From Actinomycetes bacterium (GTDB taxonomy: Bacteria > Actinomycetota > Acidimicrobiia > Acidimicrobiales > RAAP-2): DNA of 9,574 bases. The first letter of the stretch is position 1; each line of letters opens with the position of its first letter. The notes beneath the pieces are model-generated. The model had not been told where the DNA came from and made no database searches. It saw only the letters and a program-made list of their open reading frames with translations. Positions 1-6,728 of this stretch are shown here, one piece after another. Location of the stretch: contig JAJZYE010000019.1 in assembly GCA_021806055.1 (NCBI GenBank), positions 1 through 9,574 of the forward strand, read 5' to 3'. Position numbers and translations under genes: made by a program.

Positions 1-122
1 TCCAGATCAACCCCGCCCTCGCGGTACACCGTGACCGCGAGCGTGCCCGCGGTGAGTTCCAGGTCGTAGAGCTCGAGACCGAGGGTCGCGAGCAGCGTAC
101 TGAATGTCTGGTCGAGCTCCAC
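1..122 (-). CDS. rimP: Ribosome maturation factor RimP (N-terminal 40 codons; 3' end outside window)
   Basis: RimP binds the 30S subunit and helps it mature. Only the N-terminus is present. From a GTG at 122 it reads VELDQTFSTLLATLGLELYD and continues LELTAGTLAVTVYREGGVDL. The pattern of a helix, then GLELYDLE, then a beta strand and an REGGVDL turn is typical of the RimP N-terminal domain. The GTG was chosen because GAGGAG (129-134) lies six bases upstream and no better start is in frame. The gene follows proS after a 146-nt gap containing a terminator hairpin. In Actinomycetota and many other bacteria rimP opens the rimP-nusA-infB unit, so nusA is expected just beyond the left edge (inference). 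The identification rests on 40 residues plus conserved context. Confidence 0.85.
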   Translation of the reverse strand, partial: MELDQTFSTLLATLGLELYDLELTAGTLAVTVYREGGVDL

Positions 123-158
123 GTCGATCTCCTCTCTCTCGGGGAACGATGGACATTG

Positions 159-186
159 AAAAAGCGCGGGCCAGAGGCCCGCGCTT
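159..186 (-). terminator. Intrinsic (Rho-independent) terminator downstream of proS and upstream of rimP
   Basis: On the minus strand the arm AAGCGCGGGCC (186-176) and its exact complement GGCCCGCGCTT (172-162) form a perfect 11-bp stem with a TCT loop (175-173). A run of five T (163-159) closes it. On the plus strand the hairpin is followed by AAACG rather than a T-run, so it should act only on minus-strand transcripts. It lies about 83 nt past the proS stop and 37 nt before the rimP start. It could simply end the proS transcript. If the promoter proposed at 225-251 is real, it would instead lie inside the rimP leader and work as an attenuator. Confidence 0.85.
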
Positions 187-224
187 AAACGAGTCCAAAC
201 GTCCTTGGCGGACTGTCGCGGTCT

Positions 225-251
225 ATTCTAGCAGCCTTCGCAGGGACTCAA
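225..251 (-). promoter_or_regulatory. Candidate sigma-70-type promoter for rimP, extended -10
   Basis: On the minus strand TGCTAGAAT (233-225) matches an extended -10 (TGnTATAAT) with one mismatch in the hexamer. A weak -35-like TTGAGT (251-246) lies 15 nt upstream; the alternative TGTTGA, two bases earlier, gives 17-nt spacing. A start site near 217-219 would give a leader of about 95 nt running through the hairpin at 159-186 before rimP. AT-rich hexamers are rare in this GC-rich sequence, which lends some weight. No start site has been mapped and the -35 is poor, so this is tentative. Confidence 0.4.
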
Positions 252-268
252 CAGCCCCAAAATTCCGC

Positions 269-1675
269 CTAATAGGCTCGCGCCACGACGCACACCAGGT
301 CCGGCTCATCGGGGCTCTCAGGGGTAGTGGCGTCGGGACGCTGCAGGCAGCGCACGGAGACCGCCCGCTCGTTCAGGCGCTGTTCCCCCTCCTCGCCCAC
401 CAACGACCAAGGCAGGCGGGCGAAACCGCTCTGGGCGGCCTCGGCCGCCTCGTCGAGGGTCGTCGCGTCAACCGTCGCGGCGTCGCGGCGGGCGGTCGCC
501 CGGTCGAGGAGGTCCTCCTGGATGGTCTCGAGCAGGACCGGCAGGTGGACGGCCAGACGCTCAGGTGTCACGGTGTCGCGACCACCGTCGCGGCGCGCGA
601 TGGTGACGACTCCCTCGGCCAGGTCCCGGGGGCCCACTTCGACGCGTACCGGAACCCCCTTGAGCTCCCACTCGGTGAGACGCCGTCCCAGACTGGCGCG
701 GCCCTGATCCACTTCGACGCGCAGCCCCACCGCCCGTAGCGAGACCGCGATGCGCTCACACTCCTGCACCACGGCAGCCTCGTCGCGCACGGCCACGACG
801 ACCACCTGCACGGGAGCGAGTCGCGGCGGGAGTACCAGGCCATCATCGTCCCCGTGGGCCATGATCAGTCCACCCACCAGGCGAGTGGACGAGCCCCACG
901 ACGTCGTGTGGCACCACACCGATTCGCCCGACTCGTCCTGGAAGCGGATGTCGAAGGCCCGCGCGAAGTTGTCGCCCAGTTCGTGACTGGTCGACATCTG
1001 CAGCGCTTTACCATCTCGCATCATTCCCTCGCACGTCAGGGAGTTGATCGCCCCGGCGAAGCGCTCGCGGGGACTCTTGATGCCCACCAGCACGGGGACG
1101 CCGAGCACGTTGACCAGAAAGTCTCGATACACCTCGAGGTGGATACGGCGCGCGTACGCCGCGGCGTCCGCGGCACTCACGTGCGCCGTGTGGCCCTCCT
1201 GCCACAGGAACTCCGACGAGCGCAGAAAGAGTCGGGGGCGCAGTTCCCAGCGCACCACGTTGGCCCACTGGTTCAACAGCAGGGGTAGGTCGCGGTAGCT
1301 CTGGATCCACTTGGCCATGAACTCGCCGATCACCGTCTCCGACGTCGGGCGCACCACGATCGGCTCACGCAGCTCCTCGCCTCCCGCGTGGGTCACTACC
1401 GCGAGCTCGGGACTGAACCCCTCCACGTGCTGCGCTTCACGCGCCAGATAGCTCTGCGGGATGAAGAGTGGGAAGTAGGCGTTGCGCGCGCCCGCGACCT
1501 TGATCCGCTGGTCGATCTCAGCCTGGATCCGCTCCCAGATCGCGTACCCGTACGGTCGGATGACCATCGTGCCGCGCACTGGTCCGTTGTCGGCCAACTC
1601 CGCCTTGGCCACCACGTCCTGGTACCACTGCGGGAAGTCGTCATTCTGAGCGGTCAGGACTCGCTGGTGCGCCAC
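269..1675 (-). CDS. proS: Proline--tRNA ligase, eukaryote/archaeal-like short form
   Basis: Cytoplasmic class II aminoacyl-tRNA synthetase that charges tRNA-Pro with proline using ATP. The 468-residue protein has motif 1 at about 33-57 (RGTMVIRPYGYAIWERI), the VVRPTSET proline/ATP loop at 107-114, motif 2 at about 142-165 (RWELRPRLFLRSSEFLWQEG), and motif 3 at about 261-287 (GSSTRLVGGLIMAHGDDDGL). An anticodon-binding domain follows at about 288-385, then a C-terminal domain ending in the conserved tyrosine (VVARAY). There is no ~180-residue insertion between motifs 2 and 3, which excludes the long bacterial type. The C-terminal domain keeps only C443 and C462, so the four-cysteine zinc site of many relatives is missing. 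The start is GTG, with AAAGGAG four bases upstream. It follows ispG after 26 nt and is the last gene before the terminator. Confidence 0.96.
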   Translation of the reverse strand: MAHQRVLTAQNDDFPQWYQDVVAKAELADNGPVRGTMVIRPYGYAIWERIQAEIDQRIKVAGARNAYFPLFIPQSYLAREAQHVEGFSPELAVVTHAGGEELREPIVVRPTSETVIGEFMAKWIQSYRDLPLLLNQWANVVRWELRPRLFLRSSEFLWQEGHTAHVSAADAAAYARRIHLEVYRDFLVNVLGVPVLVGIKSPRERFAGAINSLTCEGMMRDGKALQMSTSHELGDNFARAFDIRFQDESGESVWCHTTSWGSSTRLVGGLIMAHGDDDGLVLPPRLAPVQVVVVAVRDEAAVVQECERIAVSLRAVGLRVEVDQGRASLGRRLTEWELKGVPVRVEVGPRDLAEGVVTIARRDGGRDTVTPERLAVHLPVLLETIQEDLLDRATARRDAATVDATTLDEAAEAAQSGFARLPWSLVGEEGEQRLNERAVSVRCLQRPDATTPESPDEPDLVCVVARAY

Positions 1676-1701
1676 AACTCTCCTTTGAGCGTTGAGACAG
1701 A

Positions 1702-2940
1702 CTAGCCAACCCCCGACTCGCGTCGCCGACGTATCTTCTCGATTCGATCAGCCGTCCGATTGACGTCAAGGCCACGATCGTCCAGCAACGCGACCCGGTC
1801 GGCTTCGGCTTCCGCCTCGGCCGAGGTGTCACGCGCCGCCAGGCGGGCGCTCAGTCCCTCGGCGGCGATGCGCGTCGCCTCGTCGACCAGCGCGGCGACC
1901 ATCTCGTCCTCCGGCACCACCCGCACGATCTGACCCCGAATGAAGAGATGTCCTCGGTGCTTGCCCGCGGCGATACCCAAGTCGGCGTGGCGCGCCTCAC
2001 CGGGGCCATTCACCACGCAACCCATCACCGCCACTTGAATAGGGATCTGCAGCTCGGCCAATGCGCGCTGCGCCTCGTTGGCAACGGCGATCACGTCGAC
2101 TTCAGCCCGACCGCAACTCGGACACGCGATCAGGTCCAGGCCCCGTCGTTCACGAAGCCCCAGGATTTCCAGCAGCTGGCGCCCGGCTCGAGCCTCCTCA
2201 ACGGGATCAGCCGTCAACGAGTAGCGCAGGGTGTCGCCGATCCCCTCGGCGAGAAGCGTCGCGATGCCAGCCGTCCCCTTCACGAGGCCACCGGGAAGCG
2301 GCCCAGCCTCGGTGACGCCCAGGTGGAGAGGGTGATCGAACGTGGCCGACGCGAGGCGATAGGCCGCGATCATGGTCGCGACAGAGGACGCCTTCACCGA
2401 GATCTTGACGTCGGAGAAGCCCACTTCCTCGAAGTAGGCCAACTCCTGGCGCGCTGACTCCACGAGGGCCTCCGGCGTGGCGCCGCCGAAGCGTTCATAG
2501 ATCGCGGGATGCAGGCTCCCCGCGTTCACGCCGATGCGAATCGGCACGCCGCGGTCACGGGCCTCGCTGGCCACGAGCTTGATCTCCTCGGGCTTGCGCA
2601 GATTGCCGGGGTTCAGTCGCAACCCCTGTACGCCCGCGTCCAACGCCGCCAGCGCCATCTCCACGTGGAAGTGGATGTCAGCCACGATCGGCACCGGCGA
2701 GCGCGGCACGATCTGGGCCAGTCCTTCTGCGGCCCCCTCGTCATTGCACGTACAGCGCACGATATCCGCGCCGGCGGCCGCGAGCGCGTAGACCTGCTGC
2801 AGGGTCCCCTCCACGTCGGCGGTCTTGGTCGTCGTCATCGACTGAACCGAGATCGGGGCTCCGCCGCCCACTTTCACCGATCCGACCGAGATCTGCCGGG
2901 TCACCCGACGGGGGCTGAGGGCGCTCGCAGCAACATCCAT
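1702..2940 (-). CDS. ispG: 4-hydroxy-3-methylbut-2-en-1-yl diphosphate synthase (IspG/GcpE)
   Basis: Iron-sulfur enzyme of the MEP pathway that converts methylerythritol cyclodiphosphate to HMBPP, an isoprenoid precursor. The 412-residue protein starts with a TIM-barrel domain (VKVGGGAPISVQSMTTTKT at 22-40, LRLNPGN at 107-113, RIGVNAGSL at 135-143, and the loop TEAGPLPGGLVKGTAGI at 210-226). The 4Fe-4S domain follows, with ligands C273 and C276 in CPSCGR, C308 in GCVVNGPGE, and E315. The last 40 or so residues form an acidic then basic tail (SAEAEAEADR to EKIRRRR) that makes the protein longer than the usual 360-390. The ATG at 2940 was chosen because an upstream in-frame start at 3057 would overlap rseP by 80 nt and add residues unlike the family. 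The GGGAG before this ATG is only one base away, which is unusually close. dxr, an early enzyme of the same pathway, lies two genes upstream. Confidence 0.96.
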   Translation of the reverse strand: MDVAASALSPRRVTRQISVGSVKVGGGAPISVQSMTTTKTADVEGTLQQVYALAAAGADIVRCTCNDEGAAEGLAQIVPRSPVPIVADIHFHVEMALAALDAGVQGLRLNPGNLRKPEEIKLVASEARDRGVPIRIGVNAGSLHPAIYERFGGATPEALVESARQELAYFEEVGFSDVKISVKASSVATMIAAYRLASATFDHPLHLGVTEAGPLPGGLVKGTAGIATLLAEGIGDTLRYSLTADPVEEARAGRQLLEILGLRERRGLDLIACPSCGRAEVDVIAVANEAQRALAELQIPIQVAVMGCVVNGPGEARHADLGIAAGKHRGHLFIRGQIVRVVPEDEMVAALVDEATRIAAEGLSARLAARDTSAEAEAEADRVALLDDRGLDVNRTADRIEKIRRRRESGVG

Positions 2941-2977
2941 GCTCCCATTCTGCCCGCTTCGCGCGAAAACGGTGCGT
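2941..2977 (-). other. rseP-ispG gap with a small imperfect hairpin
   Basis: This 37-nt gap is the largest between rpsB and proS. On the minus strand CCGTTTT (2972-2966) can pair with GAAGCGG (2960-2954) through seven pairs, two of them G-U, around a CGCGC loop. The hairpin includes the palindrome TTCGCGCGAA. No T-run follows, so it is not a terminator. It lies 13 nt before the ispG start and next to its weakly placed ribosome binding site. A role in mRNA stability or initiation is possible but unsupported. Confidence 0.3.
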
Positions 2978-4234
2978 CTACTGGAATGGATTGGCGATGG
3001 GGTGGACGATATCCAAGTACAGCGTTGAGGCGAAGAGCACCAGGAGGACGCCGACAAAGGCGTAGATGACCGGGGCCAGACGGTTCAGGTCGGCGTGGTA
3101 GTGCTGGCCGCGCCGGCTGCGCACACGCTCGTAGGTGGCAACGGCCACGTAACCACCGTCCAGCGGCAGCATCGGCAACATGTTGAGCACGCCCACGAAG
3201 ATATTGATCATCATCAGGATCTCGAGCAGGGTGCCCACGCCAACCCCGGAACTCTGCACGGCGATACGTACGACCCCCACGATGGACTGGGGCCGCGAGA
3301 GCTGCGCGCTGCGACTCACCGCCGCCGCCGGCGACGCGATCTGGTGGAACAGGCTCGCGAACTCTCCGGGTGAGAAGACGTGCGCGATCCCGTGCAACGC
3401 AGCCACCACCATCGACCCCACCTGGGAGAACGACGCCGGCACAGCCGCCCACCACGACGTGCGCACGACCTGGGCCTCCAGTTCCACACCCAGGTATCCG
3501 ACGGGATGGCTGGCGTGCACGAAGGGAACCCCGTTCACCTTCAGCGTTCGCCCGTCGACCGGTGTCGCGTGGAGCGTCACGTCACGACCGTGCCGGCTCA
3601 CCACGATGGTCAGCCGATCGCCGGTGTGGTCGTGGACAAGATTCACCAGCGTCGTGGCGTTCGTGATCGAATGGCCGTCCACCGAGACGAAGCGATCGCC
3701 GACTCGTATCCCCGCCACCTGCGCGGCATTACGGGCGTACCCGTCCCAGTGGGTGAAGCTCGCGACGCCGACGTGGCTCGCCGACGGCAATCCGACAAGG
3801 GACAGCGACGCCCACGCCAGCAGCAGCGCCATCACGCCGTGCATGAGCGACCCGGCGCTGGCGAAGAGGACCTTGCGCGGGTACGTGGCCGCGCGGTACG
3901 TTCGCGGCTCGGTCCCGGGGTCGACCGTCTCGAGCCAACTCATTCCCGGCACCTTCACGTAGCCCCCGAGGGGCAGTGCTCGAATCCCGTAGCGGGTCTC
4001 CCCGCGCGTAGTGGCCCACACCACGGGTCCGAAGCCCACGAAGAAGTCGGTCACCTTCATCCCCAGGCGCTTGGCCGTCACGAAGTGCCCGAACTCGTGA
4101 CCCATGATCATGACCAGCAGCGCGATGATCACCACCGGCAGCGCCCACCCTCCCCACCAGGTCAGCAGCGCGATCAGCGCCGCCGACCCCACGACCAAGC
4201 CCGCGAGCGAGCGGCGAGGACTCGGCGCCGTCAC
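2978..4234 (-). CDS. rseP: Site-2 intramembrane zinc metalloprotease, RseP/Rip1 family (M50)
   Basis: Membrane protease that cleaves transmembrane substrates within the bilayer, typically anti-sigma factors; the substrate here is unknown. The 418-residue protein has an N-terminal hydrophobic segment (about 10-45) running into HEFGH (H46, E47, H50), the zinc site. A conserved loop ALPLGGYVKVPGM (86-98) and a second hydrophobic segment (about 124-150) follow. One PDZ-like domain lies at about 155-230 (AGIRVGDRFVSVDG at 174-187). A third membrane segment carries NMLPMLPLDGG (351-361), with D359 as the third zinc ligand, and there is a last hydrophobic helix at about 388-410. Relatives usually have GP..N at the start of the second segment; here it reads GSLMHG (128-133). 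The start is GTG, whose bases overlap the dxr stop by four (GTGA), implying translational coupling. It sits between two MEP-pathway genes, as in many Actinomycetota. Confidence 0.95.
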   Translation of the reverse strand: MTAPSPRRSLAGLVVGSAALIALLTWWGGWALPVVIIALLVMIMGHEFGHFVTAKRLGMKVTDFFVGFGPVVWATTRGETRYGIRALPLGGYVKVPGMSWLETVDPGTEPRTYRAATYPRKVLFASAGSLMHGVMALLLAWASLSLVGLPSASHVGVASFTHWDGYARNAAQVAGIRVGDRFVSVDGHSITNATTLVNLVHDHTGDRLTIVVSRHGRDVTLHATPVDGRTLKVNGVPFVHASHPVGYLGVELEAQVVRTSWWAAVPASFSQVGSMVVAALHGIAHVFSPGEFASLFHQIASPAAAVSRSAQLSRPQSIVGVVRIAVQSSGVGVGTLLEILMMINIFVGVLNMLPMLPLDGGYVAVATYERVRSRRGQHYHADLNRLAPVIYAFVGVLLVLFASTLYLDIVHPIANPFQ

Positions 4235-5403
4235 GACACGACCTCGACCAGGGCTCGCGCGAGCTCGCGCGCCCGCGCGTCGTGGGCTTCGAGCTCCTCG
4301 ATGGACGACAGTGGACCCGGCTCGTAGGAGTCCATGACCGCGGACACGATCGGCACGATGTCACGCCACGCCACGCGGCCCTCCAGGCACGCAGCCACCG
4401 CGACCTCATTCGCCGCGCTCAACCAGGCCGGCGCCGCGCCGCCGAGGCGAGCCGCCTCGTACGCCAGCGGGAGAGCCGTAAACGCCTCGACGTCGGGGGG
4501 TTCGAAGGTGAGTGCCAACGCCTCCGTGAAGTCGATTTGTCCCCACGCGTGATCGAGCCGATCGGGCATGCCCAGACAGTACGCAATCGGCAGTCGCATG
4601 TCAGGTCGCGACATCTGGGCGAGGACCGATCCGTCGACGTACTCCACCATCGAGTGCACGACCGATTGCGGATGTACCACCACCGTGACGCGGTCGGCCG
4701 TCATCGCGAAGAGCGCTGACGCCTCCAGCACCTCCAGACCCTTGTTCATCAGCGTCGACGAGTCGATCGTGATCTTCGCGCCCATGGTCCACGTCGGGTG
4801 GCGCAGAGCATCCTCGGTCGACGCCCGCGCCAGCTGCTCGCGCGACCACCCACGAAAGGGCCCGCCCGACGCCGTGAGAATGAGCCGACGCACGTCGGGA
4901 TGACCGGGCTGCTCGGCGGAGCCGGCGAGGCACTGGTGAATCGCGCAGTGCTCGGAATCGATGGGGAGTATCTCCGCGCCCGGCGTCGCGCGAACCGCCT
5001 CAACCAGTGGGGCGGCCGCAATCAGGGACTCCTTGTTGGCGAGTGCCAGACGCCGCCCACTGCCCAAGGCGGCCATCGTCACCGGCAGCCCCGCGAACCC
5101 GACGACCGCGTTCACGACGATGTCGGCGCTCGCCGCCAGCGCCGCCAGCCCCTCGGATCCCACGAGGATGTCGACCTCCGGCCCCACCATCTCACGAAGA
5201 ACTGACCGATCATCCTCGCGCGCGATTCCCACTCGCGCGACCCGGAACTCGCGTACGATCGCCGCAAGTTCGCGCAGGCGGCGAGACCCCGCCACCGACA
5301 CCAGATCGAATCGATCCGGCTCGCGGCGCAGCACGTCGAGCGTCTGGGTGCCCACCGATCCCGTCGCGCCCAACAGCGCGACACTGCGCCGCACCGTCGT
5401 CAT
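4231..5403 (-). CDS. dxr: 1-deoxy-D-xylulose 5-phosphate reductoisomerase (DXR/IspC)
   Basis: Cytoplasmic NADPH-dependent enzyme that converts DXP to 2-C-methyl-D-erythritol 4-phosphate, the committed step of the MEP pathway. The 390-residue protein begins with the Rossmann motif LLGATGSVGTQTL (10-22). It has LANKESL (121-127), the metal-binding PIDSEH with D149 and E151, TASGGPFRG (177-185) with S179, HPTWTMG (202-208), and DSSTLMNKGLE (214-224) with S215, N220, K221 and E224. The block HPQSVVHSMVEY and the C-terminal domain follow. By alignment with the E. coli enzyme, all the catalytic and substrate-binding residues I can place are kept, so it should be active and of the fosmidomycin-target type. 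The ATG start lies two bases after the cdsA stop without a clear ribosome binding site, suggesting coupling to cdsA translation. The stop overlaps rseP by four bases. Confidence 0.97.
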   Translation of the reverse strand: MTTVRRSVALLGATGSVGTQTLDVLRREPDRFDLVSVAGSRRLRELAAIVREFRVARVGIAREDDRSVLREMVGPEVDILVGSEGLAALAASADIVVNAVVGFAGLPVTMAALGSGRRLALANKESLIAAAPLVEAVRATPGAEILPIDSEHCAIHQCLAGSAEQPGHPDVRRLILTASGGPFRGWSREQLARASTEDALRHPTWTMGAKITIDSSTLMNKGLEVLEASALFAMTADRVTVVVHPQSVVHSMVEYVDGSVLAQMSRPDMRLPIAYCLGMPDRLDHAWGQIDFTEALALTFEPPDVEAFTALPLAYEAARLGGAAPAWLSAANEVAVAACLEGRVAWRDIVPIVSAVMDSYEPGPLSSIEELEAHDARARELARALVEVVS

Positions 5404-5405
5404 CG

Positions 5406-6728
5406 TCAGTGAAGCTGCAACGCGTGCGTGAGGTAGAACACGGTCGGCAGGACGAACACGAGCCCGTCGATGCGGTCGAGCAGACCCCCGTGGCCCGGCA
5501 GCAGCCGGCCCACGTCCTTGACGCCCAGCGTGCGCTTGACCATCGACTCGAACAGGTCACCGAGTGGCGCGACGATAGCCACGGCCACGGCCACCTCCAG
5601 CGCGGCGTGCAGCGTCCACGGGCTGATGAGCGGTAGGACGATCGCCCCCACGATCAGCGTGAGCAGCGTGCCACCGATCGTTCCCTCGACCGTTTTGTTG
5701 GGCGAGAGGGTCGGGCTCAGGGGGCGACGCCCGAGCCAACGACCGACGAAGAGGGCCCCGGTGTCGTTGGCCACGCCGAGGACGATCGCTCCGAAGAGGA
5801 ACGCCAAGCCGTGTCGATCGACCGAGTAGCGCGGCGAGATCATCAGCAACCCGTAGGACCCCAGGAGCCCAACCCACACGTAGACGAAGATCGTGGCACC
5901 CAGACCATCGAGAACGTCGATGATCCGCTTGGCGCTGACGTACCAGATGAACCCGAAGACGACGAGCAGGACGGTCACGGCGCCCAACGCCCCCACGCCT
6001 TTGTTATAGGCGGCCACCCCGAGCGTCACGATGGCCACCAGCCCCAGCAGGGTGGCCGGATGGGCTCCCGCCCGTCGAAACGCGGCGTAACCCTCGGCCG
6101 CCGCGAGCACGAGTGCGGCCAGCACCATCACGGCCACCGGAATCGTCCCGGCCAGAAACACCGCACCGACCACGGCCCCCAGCACCAGGCCGGTCAGCGT
6201 AGCCATGGGTACGCTCGAGCGCGGCGCCTGGCGCGCGGCGCGACCCGCCAGCGGATCGTGGCCGAGTGTGCGTCGCGTGCGCTGCGCGCGCGGCTGGGGA
6301 CGTGGGGCCTCCTGCACCAGCGGTTCCTGCGCTGGCGCCTCGGACTCGATCGTCTCCTCAGACTCCTCAACCTCGACGAACTCCCACGGCCGCGCGTCAT
6401 CCTCGCGCGCCGTCCCCGCCAGGAACGACGCGTCAAACTGCTCCTCGTGGGCGACCCAGTCGGCCTCCCCCTCGCGCCAGGCCGGTGCGGGGATCGAGTC
6501 CCAGGGATCGCCCGACTCGGCCGTCTCGCGCGCCACGACGATCGGCACCTGCCCGGTGGGCGCGTCAGTCCAGTGCGGCAGCAGCGTGGCCTCGTCGATC
6601 ACCGGAATAACCTCCGCCGCCTCGGCGGCGACCTCGGCACCCGTCACCGTGACTCTCGAGTCGGTCGCGCTCACCACCGGCGTCTCGCCGGTGGGCTCGT
6701 CGAAGAAGGAACCGTCGTCAGACTTCAA
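5406..6728 (-). CDS. cdsA: Phosphatidate cytidylyltransferase with long acidic N-terminal extension
   Basis: Integral membrane enzyme that makes CDP-diacylglycerol from phosphatidate and CTP, the precursor of most phospholipids. From a TTG at 6728 it has 440 residues. About 1-175 form a soluble, probably disordered region rich in D, E, W and A, with two copies of a PTGxxPxV motif (12-19 and 57-64) and a Pro/Arg-rich linker (142-173). The membrane domain follows, with several hydrophobic helices and NDTGALFVG (321-329). The family signature starts at S395 ([11 protein letters not shown]) and runs through [12 protein letters not shown] to D421. The start is uncertain: the TTG has AGGA five bases upstream and overlaps frr by 11 nt. 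An ATG at 6779 would overlap frr more deeply, and GTG codons at 6677 and 6674 lack a ribosome binding site. uppS, found beside cdsA in many bacteria, is missing here. Confidence 0.93.
   Translation of the reverse strand: MKSDDGSFFDEPTGETPVVSATDSRVTVTGAEVAAEAAEVIPVIDEATLLPHWTDAPTGQVPIVVARETAESGDPWDSIPAPAWREGEADWVAHEEQFDASFLAGTAREDDARPWEFVEVEESEETIESEAPAQEPLVQEAPRPQPRAQRTRRTLGHDPLAGRAARQAPRSSVPMATLTGLVLGAVVGAVFLAGTIPVAVMVLAALVLAAAEGYAAFRRAGAHPATLLGLVAIVTLGVAAYNKGVGALGAVTVLLVVFGFIWYVSAKRIIDVLDGLGATIFVYVWVGLLGSYGLLMISPRYSVDRHGLAFLFGAIVLGVANDTGALFVGRWLGRRPLSPTLSPNKTVEGTIGGTLLTLIVGAIVLPLISPWTLHAALEVAVAVAIVAPLGDLFESMVKRTLGVKDVGRLLPGHGGLLDRIDGLVFVLPTVFYLTHALQLH

Larger units (their letters stand above)
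123..268. other. Intergenic region between proS and rimP: terminator, candidate promoter and rimP leader
   Basis: This is the only gap longer than 40 nt in the window. Read on the minus strand it holds, in order, a short inverted repeat GCCTA/TAGGC over the proS stop codon, an extended -10-like element (225-233), small complementary segments AGTCC (210-214) and GGACT (192-196), a strong GC-rich hairpin with a T-run (159-186), and the rimP ribosome binding site (129-134). It probably separates the rpsB-to-proS unit from the rimP unit. I see no tRNA-like structure and no recognised riboswitch in it. Confidence 0.7.

Noticed and set aside
7..198. A 63-codon TTG-initiated frame in the rimP leader that spans the terminator hairpin, resembling a leader peptide
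   Set aside because: AAGGA lies only three bases before the TTG, the frame overlaps rimP out of phase, and its Arg-rich product looks like a shadow. No run of regulatory codons is visible.
1676..1701. The ispG-proS gap examined for a promoter or terminator
   Set aside because: Only 26 nt long; it holds the proS ribosome binding site AAAGGAG and no hairpin or promoter-like hexamers.
4256..4271. A perfect 16-bp palindrome CGCGCGAGCTCGCGCG near the end of dxr, close to the rseP start
   Set aside because: It encodes part of ARARELARAL with favoured GC-rich codons, has no loop or T-run, and is best explained by codon use.
3380..4327. A 315-codon open frame on the plus strand opposite rseP
   Set aside because: Antisense to a full-length gene with intact motifs; the product is His/Arg/Pro-rich low complexity with no family resemblance.
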